From the NCBI GenBank assembly GCA_023333565.1, contig JAJKFH010003532.1, forward strand, positions 124,001-188,000: DNA of 64,000 nucleotides, read 5' to 3'. The stretch is from Puffinus mauretanicus. Taxonomy: Eukaryota; Chordata; Aves; Procellariiformes; Procellariidae. The notes under the pieces were generated by a model that saw only the letters and a list, made by a program, of their open reading frames with translations, had not been told where the DNA came from and ran no database searches. Positions within the stretch are counted from its first letter, which is position 1. Each line of letters opens with the position of its first letter. Shown here in pieces: positions 49,101-60,736 of the stretch. A program made the translations under genes and the position numbers.

Positions 49101-50130
49101 TGGAACTCTGTACAGAAAGTTGTAGCTGTGGGATTAGATGAATATCCTTATCAGTTTAGATTTAGTTTACCTTTTTCTTCTTCTAATTTAGTGTAACTAG
49201 GTAATAGCTGCTTGTTTTTGCAATTTAAATATATCTCTAGTCTGAAAAGTGATTAAAATGGTGTAATATAATTAGAATTTTCTTACCAACTATTTCCAGG
49301 TCAAAAACTCTCGGATTTAAACTAGACATATGGCTTTTTGAATTGCTAGCCCTGCGTACACATTCCTGAATCTGAGAGTCAGACTGTTCCTCTCCTCTAC
49401 ATCTCCCTAACCTATTTTTTCCTTTCCTTACTTGCCATCTTCTGCAGGTTTTGTAATAGTATCTTATCCAGAAGATAATTTCAGTGGCCTAGAATAGAAC
49501 CTTGTGGTTTTGCCTGAACTATATTGAATTCATAGTGCCAGCAGAAGTAAAAAGTAGCCAAAATTATCTCAGCAAAGTCAGCAGAGGTGACATACATAAA
49601 CACAAAGGACAGGCCTGTTGTAGAAGATTCACTTTTTGTAGAGTATCTATCTAAGGAAAATTAAAATACTTCCCTAGAAAAATGTCTCCTGCTCGAAGAG
49701 AAGCAAAACATGGTTCCTCATATGTTCTCAGGAAAAAAAAAAAAGAGCTTCTTAGAAAAAAATACTATTGCTACTGTCTTAATCCATATCAACATGATAT
49801 TTGTAGTACCAGACTGACAGATCTAGGAAGTAAATGCATGTAGATAGGAGATTTTAAGCTTGTACAACAAAAACATTTAAGAGTAAGACCAAACTGATTT
49901 GGCTTAAAGATTTCTGGAAAAGCTACACACTACTGAAATTCCTCTACTATCTAAGCAGTCCTTCCTTACAGCAGGAGATCCGACCCAGAGCAGTCAATAA
50001 GCAACAAGGGGGTCAGTTTGACACATTCCTGAGCATGAGCCTGGCTTACTCATAAAAAAAACACATTAATTTGTTTTCTGATCCTCTAACCTGTCTGTAC
50101 AAGGATAGGAATTGCTGGTACTTGGAACAA
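46119..50130. other. AT-rich non-coding stretch
   Basis: About 4 kb without recognised genes. It contains a pyrimidine-rich tract (46896-46987), a T/C-rich run near 47546-47578 and a G/T-rich low-complexity patch near 48440-48500. A 112-codon minus-strand frame at 48227-48565 has no motif. Confidence 0.6.
46896..46987 (+). repeat. Polypyrimidine low-complexity tract
   Basis: About 90 bp of mostly T and C with CTTT, TTGC and CTTTCTTT units. It is a degenerate microsatellite and could form triplex DNA. Confidence 0.8.
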
Positions 50131-50400
50131 AAGATACAAAGGGGCAATGGATTTAAACTGAAAGAGGCTAGATTTAGGTTGGATGTAAGGATGAAATTTT
50201 TTATGATGAGTGTGGTGAGACACCGGAACAGGTTGCCCAGAGAAGCTGTGGATGCCCCACCACTAGAAATGTTCAAAGTGAGGTTGGGTGGGGCTTTGAG
50301 CAACCTGATCTAGTTAAAGATGTCCCTGCCCTGCAGGGGGGTTGGCCTAGACAATCTTTGAAGGTCCCTTCCAACGCAAACCATTCTATGATTCTATGAT
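50131..50400 (+). mobile_element. CR1 LINE 3' fragment
   Basis: About 270 bp. It encodes the last part of ORF2 in an open frame ending at 50313 (for example NRLPREAVDAPPLEMFKVRL), then the 3' UTR with TTTGAAGGTCCCTTCCAACG, ending in ATTCTATG octamers. This subfamily end differs from the ATTCTGTG copies at 29891 and 45873. Confidence 0.93.
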
Positions 50401-53400
50401 AAAGTGGGATTTATCAGGATCTTCCCTCTTCCCCAAATATTGTCTCTGCAAACACTATGTGTATACATTGACTTTTATATACTTTTACCATCCACCTATA
50501 CCGTCATTTTCCTTCACATATATGCTAATGTTGATTCAGAATGCAAAGGAAGTTAAGCATACACTTTGCTGAACCCTAGCCATAACTCTTTTAGATGACT
50601 ACACAAAAATAAGCCTTTCTGCTAGAGAAACTCTTTGATCAATAGAGGTCCAAAATGTTATCCTTGCCAGCTCTCAAAGTGGAGTTCTTACCTACAGTTG
50701 TAATAAAATGTTTCATGTTTATAGGTTCAAGCCCTAATGGCCATGAAGATGACAGCTGTGATGGCAGAAAAGGATCCTCTAAGATGTTTACCAAGCTATG
50801 GGCACCCTAGCCTTGGAGAGCTGCCTTTCTGTGCAGAAGCGTGTGGTCCACTGGCTCTTCTGCACACACAACAGTCGGGTCTGATACATCTGTGAAGCCT
50901 TATTCCTTAATGCACGCTGTAGAAATTGCACTGAAAGCCGGATGTCGCCACATTAGCAACCATATTTGTTCTGTGTAAAACAGTATCAAGCAGGGCATTT
51001 TAATGTGTTGCAACCAAAATTAGCCCTAGTATGGAAGACAGGAAAATGTTAACAAATGCTGAAATGGAAGTTTTATCTGATGCAAGATGGTCCAATATTC
51101 GCAATTGACGTGTTCTGGTATGGGAAGGTACATATTTCTCATAAGGGAAATAATTAGAAAGCTCAAAATAAATAGCAAGCCGATTAAAAAAGTGGCGAGA
51201 GAGGGAAACAAACAGCAAAACCCAAGCAATACATGCACAACATGTATGAAAATAATAAAAGCTGCATTATCTCCTGAAAAATCAGTCCATAAATGTTTGC
51301 GTTTGGGGGAGACTAATTCCCACCTTATCTAAGCATCTCTTGAAAATCATGCTGTAACTGTTGGTGCTTAGCACTGGGAAAAAGATCTCAGTGGTTTTGT
51401 TTTCTTTTGGTTTTGATGGGATCTGTGTCACCCAGAGCAGCTTGGAGAATCCACCTTCCTTTCTAAAATTCCTGAACGCTGGAGGAAAGTATAATCTTAC
51501 TAGTGGGGGAGCAAGCCCCTGCTATTATTTGCACTATTTCTATGAAATTAAAACCTATCAGTACCTAGGAGGGCTAGCTACATTCTTTTGGCATTTTCTA
51601 GGAAGACGTGAGAGATCCTCTTTGCCCCCAGAGACCTATTCAAAACATACTCGGTGGTCAAAGAACAGCAGAAGATGACGTAAGTCCTGAAAAACTGTAT
51701 GTCATATGTTCCTGTTAAAGTACCGCCCTAGAGCATAGGCCATTAACAAATGACAAGTCTCCCTCTTCCCAGCCCCTTGCATCATCAATTTCATGATACT
51801 TTGGCTTAGTATATATGATTGCTTTGCTTCATATGCTTGCAGCAAACATATGAAAGACTCTAGCCTGTAGTATTTCACACTGGATGCCCTCAAAACATTA
51901 GCATAAATATCCAAGTATGGCAATAAGAGAGAGATTTCTCTTAAGATCAATAAACATTTAGGAAAAGATTATGAGATAGCATACTTCAATACCATTTGTA
52001 AAGTACCTTTTAAAAATTACGTGATTGCATGCCTTTTCAAGAAAGGTAAGGCTGAAGCCCCATGTTGTCCATGAAACACTGTAGATGCTTTAAATCAGTT
52101 GCTAAATATTGATCATATTTTATATGAATGTGTATTTAAGATAGGATAAATATGCTTATTCCTGGACAGGAAACACTGCTAAGCAGCAGTATAATAAAGT
52201 TGGATCCAATGAAGCATCATGATTCATTATTATTTTAGTGTATGCTACTATAATTTCTCTGCTATAGCACAGATATCTTGACCTGTTCTGCTTTTTTTGC
52301 TATAAATTTTCATTGATAACTCAGCCATAAACATATGCTGTAGAATAAAAATACTATGGAGATCATCGTTAAGACCTCTTGCATTTTCCTTGTTTGAAAT
52401 TTTAAAAGAGCATATTTGAATATTTGAGCATCTCCATTAAAGGTGTTTAATTTTGGAAATGGTAACTTTTCCTGTTTTCAAAAAATACTGATAACAAAAA
52501 AATAGTATAAAAACATACATTAAAACACCCTCTTTCTTCTCATATTATTATTATTTGCATTGTTAGTGCATCAGGTTCTTCCCCACCATGACAGGCTCTA
52601 TACAAACAGTTTGTCCTCATCCTCAGATACCTTTCACTTTGAGCATTACCAATTAGGCCTAAATGAAAGAAACCTAACTTGCAGTGAATTTCAATTAAGC
52701 TGTTTTGAGAACCCAGACTACAATAATAAAAAAAAAAAAAATACCCTGCAGAACTCTCTGCCATACTCTTGCACTAATGTTTGCAGCCCAATTAAATTAT
52801 TGGGAAGAAGGAACAGCTATCTTTTTGTTTCTTATTATTTTTTTCTTTTACCATTGATGCAAGCTAAACAGAAGCTCACTGAATACAAAACGTGAATATT
52901 GTACTCTTGCTGATTTGTATTGCATGAAAATAAAAGGCAATTTCTCATTTACTAAATGTCATCAATTATCAAACATCTTCAGATACATAGGTAACTGTTA
53001 AAGCACTTAGACTGGAGGCACTGCGCCTGAGAGTCATGTCATTAAATCTCTTCCAGAAGGCCTTAGGTGTTTGTAAAGATAACAGGCCTTGGCCCTATAA
53101 CCGCTTATCCGCATGAATAACCTCAGTTACATGAGAGAACCTGATGAACTTGGCAACATCATTAAAAACTCATAAAACTGGCTCTGAGCCAACATGCGAA
53201 AGCCAAGCTGATATTCATATGTTAATAATAATGATCCCCGCTGTTTTTCAAAGACATCAAATGAAAAGATGAACATATTTACCTAATCTATACATAGATG
53301 ACATACAACAGACACTGTCTTTTGTTTTAATTAAAACACCTCCGTCTTTTCCCAAAATCATCTGCCATACTAAGAGGGAGCTCCAAGGAGTTCCTGGGGA

Positions 53401-56266
53401 TGCTCCTGCTGGGGTGGGAGGAGGAGTGAGCCTGGTCTTCTTCCAGCTCAGACCACGGCACTGTCTGCCCTTAGCCCTTCCTCTGTCACACTGTCAAGTG
53501 GGGTGAAGGAGGCACACACAGCACAGTCCTCGCTTCTTCACCTCCGTTTTGCCTTCCGTAACCTTGTTTCACTGCCTCACTATCTCTCTGGAAAGAGATA
53601 TGTCTACATAGAAAATGCAGTGGGAAATATAGATACATCCGTAAGACTTATATGTATGGCAAACTGTGCTGCAGTGTAGATACGCTAAAACCAGCATGAA
53701 GAACGGATTGCAAGTGTCCTTAAAGATTTTAATAACAGGATACGCAAGTGAAGAGAAACCTTCTACAATAGTAAGTAAATAAAAATAAAAGTTTCCGTGC
53801 TGTTTAAATAAAGGTATCCTGCTCGTGCCTTAAAGGTCATAGATCAAAGTAGACTTTCTTAAGGGACCAGAGGCAAAATAAAGTCATTTGCCCTATCCGT
53901 AAAGGTAACACGAGTTATACACAATTGTGAAACTTTCAAATGAAGTAAAATTGATTAGGTTTGCTAATTCCTAATCAGCATTACCCTTCACTACTGTGCA
54001 AAAGAGTGTGATACACTCAGACACCATAAACGAGCACAAGAAGCAAGCCCAGGCTCTCCTTCCCATCTGAAACCCTTCAGCTGCAGTTTGCGTGAAGGGA
54101 GATCGTGCCATACAGGGTATAATCTCACATTACCATTTTGCATAGAATTGACTAATCACAACACTATGCATTGCGCTTTAGTATTAGATGTTCTGCTTCC
54201 TTACCACCTGAACCACCTCAGTGTCCAAGGAAATTAAACAAAAGCTAAGGTTAAAAAAAATTCAGCCTTAAAAAATGATCATAATCTAATGCAGATTGAA
54301 AAAAGTATCAGGACATACAAATATGTGAACGTGTGGCCTGTGAACCCATCAGTCACAAAAGCATTCATTTACTCCATTTTCCAACAGTAAATCTTGAAAT
54401 TCATACTTTCCCCATTGCAAAAAACATTTTCATATCTTTTTTGTTTAGGTCTACTATTCAAAACTTACTTTCAACCTCAATTGATTTTAAGTTGAATTGT
54501 ATTTTCTTTCTCATTGATGTTACTTTATAGCAGATATTTCGATGTACTGGAAAAAAGTCATAGCAGATTAAATCAGAAAAATTGTCACCTTTTGAGGTCT
54601 GGAAACAAAATTTAAAATAAACTCTGTAGCTCTGCAGAACCTAAGTCTCCACCAATTTTTGATCTTTCATCAAGTGTGATGTATTTTCATTGTCCATTAT
54701 CTATACAAAGAACAATAAAACTTGTAAAATAACATATATTGAAATATTTTCAGCAAGAGACTAGTTTTTGAGAGCATAAACAGACCATCTTCAACGTAAA
54801 ATACGACTTCAGTATAAAATGTAAGAACTACTTGAGAAAGCCTTTTCCAAGGTATTTCCAATCTGAATACAGCAAAAAAAAATGTTCTCCAAGATCAGGT
54901 ATTGCAAGTCACTTGCTCTGCTTTGTGATAGTAACAGGGAACCACCAAGCATATCCCCATCTGTGACTAATTAAAGTCAAAGAAGCTAAAGTGGTTCTGT
55001 CAAATGGCTCATCCTAAGGCAGTAAAGTAAATAAAACAAGCTTATTCTAGTATACTAACTATACGAAGAAATATGTTAGGATTATGATTTTTTGATATTT
55101 TATCATATTTATTCACATCTCTGTCCAGCAAAATTCTTCATCTGCTTAACTCTAAACACAAAGAACACCTGAAGGCTTGAGTGAAGCCATTTAATGACTT
55201 GAGCATGTGTTTTGTTGCGTGAAAGCTAGAGCACATGGCAACCTGTAGAATCACTCTTTCACATGTAAGAACAACAACAAAATCCCATGTTCTACTCAAC
55301 AATCAACCTCAGGTACAGTCAAAAATCAAAAAGAGTTAACTAGGAATTATTAACCAAGACATGCTGGCTAAGTTCAGACTGCTACAGTATTATCTTTTTT
55401 TCAGGACTGCGACCTATTCATCACCTCTTTCCAGAATGGTCATTTTCAAGCATAATGAATATTCATCAAACTTCTTCGAGAACATTGATCAAGCACGGCA
55501 TAGCTTTCTCTGAATGGCTCTTAAATAGGTAAGCACAGATTCTGTATTTTTCATTTGTGAACCAGACCAAAAAAACTATTCACGAGAACTATTTTGAATA
55601 TTCTGTGTAATACTCTAATACGTTTTCAGTTTCATACTACACAAATTTCACATAGTTCAATTTTTTTCCTTACTTTTGTCTAAAATATTCTTTAAAAAAA
55701 TACTTTTTTTTGTTACCATGAATTAGCATTCTTTAGCTCATTAAAAGGGTTGTCATGGTTAAGCTTCCTAGTTGCAAGTGTATCATACTGGCGATCCCAA
55801 GACCCTGAGAGTACTAAACAACATACCAAGACAATACAAAAAGGCTCAAGAGCTTATGATCCAGGTAAAGTCACTTATTTTTGGCCAATGTAAACACAGT
55901 TTAGCTGATGCAAAATCTTCTTTAGAAACCAACCAAACAGAAATACACGGCGAATCAGCCTTCCGGATTTTTTAGCTCCTGGAGCTATCCCACGCGTGTG
56001 CGAATTTGATTTCCAGCAAGAGGCAGCAGGGCGTGCAGTGCAAAACCCAAGCCTGCTCAGACAAGCTCCTGCCTGTTCCCGCTGGGTGCACCCCTTTCCT
56101 GCTGGGCTGCGCGGGAATTCAGGTCGCTCAGTACCGGGCAGAAGCGGGACTCACCTCCTGGATATTTTTCTTTTTTGGAAGAGTTTTATAGTAGTTGCTT
56201 AGGAATTTGTTTAGTGAGACTACAGCATGGCTGGAAAGCAACGAAAAATAGGACGGAGAAATCAAG
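50401..56266. other. AT-rich non-coding stretch with possible conserved elements
   Basis: About 5.9 kb without recognised genes. The part at about 52930-53340 and around 53800-54000 looks like complex single-copy DNA with homeobox- and POU-like motifs (for example ATTCATATGTTAATAATAAT near 53213-53232), typical of conserved non-coding elements, but conservation cannot be judged from one sequence. A small GC-richer patch lies at 55990-56160. Confidence 0.45.
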
Positions 56267-56453
56267 TGTAACTGAACAGACCACTTAAGGGGAGAATCGG
56301 ATGTTCCATGCACACAGGGTATGAGGTGCCAAGAAACTACTATGTACTCAGGGCTCAATAGCTTTTATTAAGGCAATAATAAAGTAAGCCTTGTTTGTCT
56401 ATGCAGCTGGCGAAGTCTCCTCAAGTCGCCGTCTTCCAGTTTCTACTCTAACA
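56267..56453 (-). mobile_element. Possible short LTR, minus strand
   Basis: Read on the minus strand it starts TGTTAGAGTAGAAACTGG and ends GTTCAGTTACA, with AATAAA (plus-strand 56364-56369) near the middle, followed by a U5-like GAGCCCTGAGTAC region. The size (187 bp) is small for an LTR and no target-site duplication is present, so this may be a truncated LTR or chance. Confidence 0.3.
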
Positions 56454-57900
56454 TCTCTTCCCCCAGCTTCCCTTCAGTAAAGGAATGACCGTCAACTAAC
56501 CTTATTAAGACAAATGGCATTTTAGAGTTAAGTAGCGAACAGAATTTATGTCAATAAATTCTTATGCATAAAATACCATTAGATTAACGTAACTGCATCT
56601 GGACTCAGCTTATGACATTCAATAAAGCAATTATTGCAATTAAAATAACAGGGACAACTGCCATTTGGAAAAATCATATATGTAATATATGTTTACTGGT
56701 GAAAAGTTAAAGTTTAATACATGTTTTGTATTTTTACTAGTAAGACATTTGCTATTAAGACAGCATTGACTATTGACTAATTCTTAAATTCATGTGGGCC
56801 TAATATACAGAACAATTTAGGACTCCAAATTTAAATTTGGATATGAAATGTATAATGCAAATAAATGCAAACTTATTATATAACTGCATAAGCATCTCCA
56901 AAATTCCTTAGGTCTTTGTAGATTCTAGTAAGTGGTGCTATTTGAAAAACAGTCAGAAATGAAAACATGCAGATGCAATTTTGCAAGTAACATATTAATT
57001 GCAAATATCATAGTTCAGCTGTACACAGTTTACAACTGCCAAAATCTGTGCTGTTATTCTAATGTTGCAGGTCAAAACCAGCAAACAGCTGTTCAATATC
57101 TGAGGATTTTACTAAATAATGCAAGACTATACAAACAATGGGATATGTACTGAACCAGCCTCAGAGGAAAGCAGAAAATGGGAAAATAATTATTTTTTAT
57201 CCTGTTATGGATTAAAGGGCCATATTATATAATGAATTTCTTACGAAACCTGACAAAATAGTGCTATGAAATGTGTAAATCTCCTCTTCCATTTTTTTTT
57301 ATTTTTTCCTTTCTTTTCTTTTCTTCTTGTGCCAAAGCGTGATTTCAGCTGTTTTAAAACCGTTTGCAAAACTGGGTCAAATTCAGCAACCAGTTTCTGC
57401 TTAAAAAAGTTTGGTTGTCAGATTTACAAACCAGCTGAAGAAGTGGAAGCCTCCTTTAACCTAGGAGGGCAGGAGGGGGAGACTGGAACACGCATGCACA
57501 CAGTTGATGCTCCTGTTTTAACAGGAGCAATGGCAGCTCTAGAAACAAACTTCAGGCTGAGCACTTTAAAAAGACTAGCCCACATGGCAGTACTTTGTTA
57601 AATTTTTATTTAATTTGTTGACAGATGGTTTTACAGGATTATGGGAATGGTAAAAGCACTTACTAATTACTACTCATTTTCATTTTTTACTAGGAAGCTA
57701 ATTTCTTCCACAAAGGTAAAGGTGTTCTCATTCCACTCACTTCACTTTATTTCACCAGCCCAATATGATACCCTTCACGCATTTACCACTATCCCCATAA
57801 ATTGACTTCTTTTCACTTATTCTGGTTTCACATCATTGGGCTTTTCCTGCTTTCACAAAAAAAAAAAACACCTCCTGTACTATCAGCTAATTCATGGCAA
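56454..57900. other. AT-rich non-coding stretch
   Basis: About 1.4 kb without recognised features. A 111-codon frame (57266-57601, +) has a hydrophobic Phe-rich start that comes from a T-rich tract. Confidence 0.6.
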
Positions 57901-58556
57901 TAGAATCATAGAATCATAAAGGTTGGAAAAGACCTCTGAGATTATCGAGTCCAACCGTCAACTCAACACCACCATACCCACTAAACCACGTCCCTAAGCC
58001 CACATGTACACGTCTTTCAAATACTTCCAGGGATGGTGACTCAACCACTTCCCTGGGCAGCCTCTTCCAAGGCTTGGCAACCCTTTTGGTGAAGAAATTT
58101 TTCCTAATACCCATCTAAGCCTCCTCTGGTGCAACTTGAGGCCATTTCTCTCGTCCTATCGCTGGTTACTTGGCAGAAGAGACCAACACCCACCTCACTA
58201 CAACCTCCTTTCAGGTAGCTGTAGAGCGCGATGAGGTCTCCCCTCAGCCTCCTCTTCTCCAGACTAAACAACCCCAGTTCCCTCAGCCGCTCCTCATAAG
58301 ACTTGTGCTCCAGGCCTTTCACCAGCTTCGTTGCCCTTCTCTGGACACGCTCCAGCACCTCCATGTCCTTCTTGTAGTGAGGGGCCCAAAACTGAACACA
58401 GTATTCGAGGTGCAGCCTCACCAGTGCCGAGTACAGGGGCACGATCACCTCCCTGCTCCTGCTGGCCACGCTATTTCTGATACAGGCCAGGATGCCGTTG
58501 GCCTTCTTGGCCACCTGGGCACACTGCCGGCTCATGTTCAGCCGGCTGTCAACCAG
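57901..58556 (-). mobile_element. CR1 LINE, 5'-truncated, minus strand (longest copy here)
   Basis: About 656 bp. On the plus strand it starts with inverted octamers (ATAGAATCATAGAATCATA), then AAGGTTGGAAAAGACCTC of the 3' UTR, and continues into the ORF2 C-terminal coding region up to about 58556. It is the only copy in this window with a substantial piece of ORF2. Confidence 0.95.
57914..58535 (-). pseudogene. CR1 ORF2 C-terminal fragment (reverse transcriptase tail), frameshifted
   Basis: A 143-codon frame (58104-58535) encodes the region after the reverse-transcriptase core of CR1 ORF2, with the hallmark segments [38 protein letters not shown] and [17 protein letters not shown]. The protein continues in another frame (57914-58114) with RLPREVVESPSLEVFERR, so a frameshift lies around 58104-58114. 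The catalytic FADD motif and the endonuclease domain are absent because of 5' truncation. It cannot be functional. Confidence 0.92.
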
Positions 58557-60280
58557 AGTGAAACACTAACTAGATCAAATCACGTGGCACGGAACCCCCA
58601 ACTTCTACACTGTGCAGTAGATTGCATTTCAGAATAGATTTAGTCTGGTCCTCGAAACCAGCTGGAGGCTGTTCGGAGGTTCAGTCATGGGTTTCGATCC
58701 GCGCGTGCCTGAGGTGCAAGGGTGGAGGGAGCCACCAGTGGTGCCCCGTCCCCCAAGGCCACCTGCTTTGCATGCTCCAAAAGCTGCCCCAGAAAGTGAA
58801 CCAACGTGCGGGAAGTGGGAACAGCCAAGGGATTTGTTTCAAGATTGTGCAACTGCTTCAAACCAAAGTGCTCAGGTAGACAGAACCCAATGCAACAGAT
58901 GTAATTGGGAACTTTTTTGTGACGTTAATTACCATTCAGCCCATAGCAACATTCACTCTGACCCAGCACAAGAACAGGCAGGTTGGTTTGTTGGATTGTT
59001 TTCTTAGTTGTTCTTCGGTGCGCTCTGTTCTTTGTTTTTATGAATTTTGAAGAAATTATCTCTGAGTGAGAAGTGCATTAATTCTCTTTAGAATCTCATG
59101 TAGAGAAAACATCGTACTTCATCTACAATATAACAATTCACTTTTTCTTGTATACAAGAGTGGTTTAAAGTTTACTTCATTGAACAATATAAATCCTCTC
59201 TCATCTTTGCAAACTGGAAAAGAAATATTGTGAAATTACTGCTTGGGGAAACACACTCATTTCCTGTATTCTCCATGTAGTTTGTTTCCTCTAGTGATAT
59301 GGAGATGTGGATGTTGTTTACATTGAAAATATTCGAAATGATGTGTAAATACCGTGAATGTGATAACCTCGCATTTATTAACTTAACTAAATGCACAATA
59401 CTAATTTCTGCAGTGGAAAGTAAAATCAAACGAAAATAACATTTAACAAACATCTATTTATTTCCTGTCTTTTTTTTTCAGGTGGTGTCTGGGGAAGATT
59501 CATTTGGCATGGCTGTATTACTACTAGCAAGTGACAAAACAGTTTTACGTAAGAGGAGGGGGAGAAGACATAAGCCTGAAGAATTACCGGCCTTCCCCTT
59601 CTGGAAATACTATTTCACCCCTGGCTAGCTCCTCCACACTTCTGCAGTAGCAGCCTTAAAGCGATCCTTCCTCCCCCCACTGCTTCCTTGGGCAATTATT
59701 ACATCTTGTGCCAGGATGAATACACCTTTGCCTAGCTGATTAAATATGCCTGAGATTAGTAAGAAAAGCAATTTTTGCTATGTGCCCAGTAGTGAGACAG
59801 AAGGGCCTGTGAAGGTGCTTCCCGTCTAGAGGTGTCTCATTTGGCTCTCCTCTGTCTGATGTAGGTGAGAACACAGTGTTTCTGGATCGCTTTTTCCTAT
59901 CTGTCCTTCCCCATCTTACACATTAACGAAGAAAAATGATACCATTTTTATGCAACATGGGACTTGTTCCTATATTATATCTTTAGCAATTTCTTCTTTA
60001 AAACTTCCTCATTTACTTTAATAAAGAATGTTACGTCAGCATTCTCACCGCTGCACCATATATATATTTTATATATATATATATATATATTAGGACACCC
60101 CTAATGCCCTTGATTTCTCCTGCTCTTTTTCTGTGGCACATCGTAATTTCTGGGGCTTTTTTAATTCTAATTAATTATAGGATGTCGGGAGTTATTAGCG
60201 TGGAGCTTGTGACATGTAAGTGGCGTGGGGCTGGTGCTCTGTAGTCCTTCTTAAACTAACTGTGTATTGTATTTTTGCAG
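58557..60280. other. Non-coding stretch with a GC-richer block next to CR1
   Basis: The block 58600-59010 is richer in G and C and holds a 106-codon frame (58687-59007, +) and an overlapping 85-codon frame. Neither has a domain I recognise, though the first has a Pro-rich start and several scattered Cys and His. From 59010 to 60280 the DNA is AT-rich with a (TA)n run at 60059-60092. Confidence 0.45.
60059..60092. repeat. (TA)n microsatellite
   Basis: Nearly uninterrupted alternating T and A, about 34 bp. Confidence 0.9.
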
Positions 60281-60730
60281 TCGACTAGACTCCCTGGTTG
60301 CACCAATGCTAAACGAAATAAAGCCAGAAAGAAAGCTCAAGCGCGGGGCCCGCAGCCATCCCCGCTGCCTCCCTGCAAGCACGCGCCCCGGCGTGGCTTT
60401 GGGCTGGGGGGCTGAGGCCCCCTGCCCCGCTGGGCAGGCAGGGCGCGGGGGGTAGCACCCGGTGGGTGGCAGTCAGGAGAGGAGTCCCTCTGCCCTACAG
60501 ACTCCCCGACCCACGCCCCGCAAGGCTTCGCGCGCAAACGTCCCTGCGCCTCACCCCGCCAGGCAACACAGTTCTTCCCTTCGTGCCGTGGAAACTCCAC
60601 GCTCTGGCAGGCTGCCACACTGCCCTCGCGACACGTCCAGCATCTTCAACTGGGAGGGGGGGGAAACCACCCTCACAGAACCCAATAACGATGTCTTAGG
60701 CAACAGGAGCCTTCCTCACAGGACTACCGC
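60281..60730 (+). other. CpG-rich block bounded by splice-like signals (candidate exon or CpG island)
   Basis: About 60335-60640 is a dense CpG cluster in AT-rich DNA. It is preceded by a good acceptor-like sequence, TGTGTATTGTATTTTTGCAG ending at 60280, and followed by the donor consensus GTAAGT at 60731-60736. Frames of 62, 90 and 77 codons cross it, Pro/Arg-rich and with no known domain. It could be an untranslated or lncRNA exon, a promoter island of an unseen gene, or a fortuitous match. No TATA box is evident. Confidence 0.35.
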
Positions 60731-60736
60731 GTAAGT

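Noticed and set aside
58680..58710. tRNA B-box-like GGGTTTCGATCC, suggesting a tRNA or tRNA-derived SINE
   Set aside because: No A box at the right distance and no cloverleaf can be drawn.
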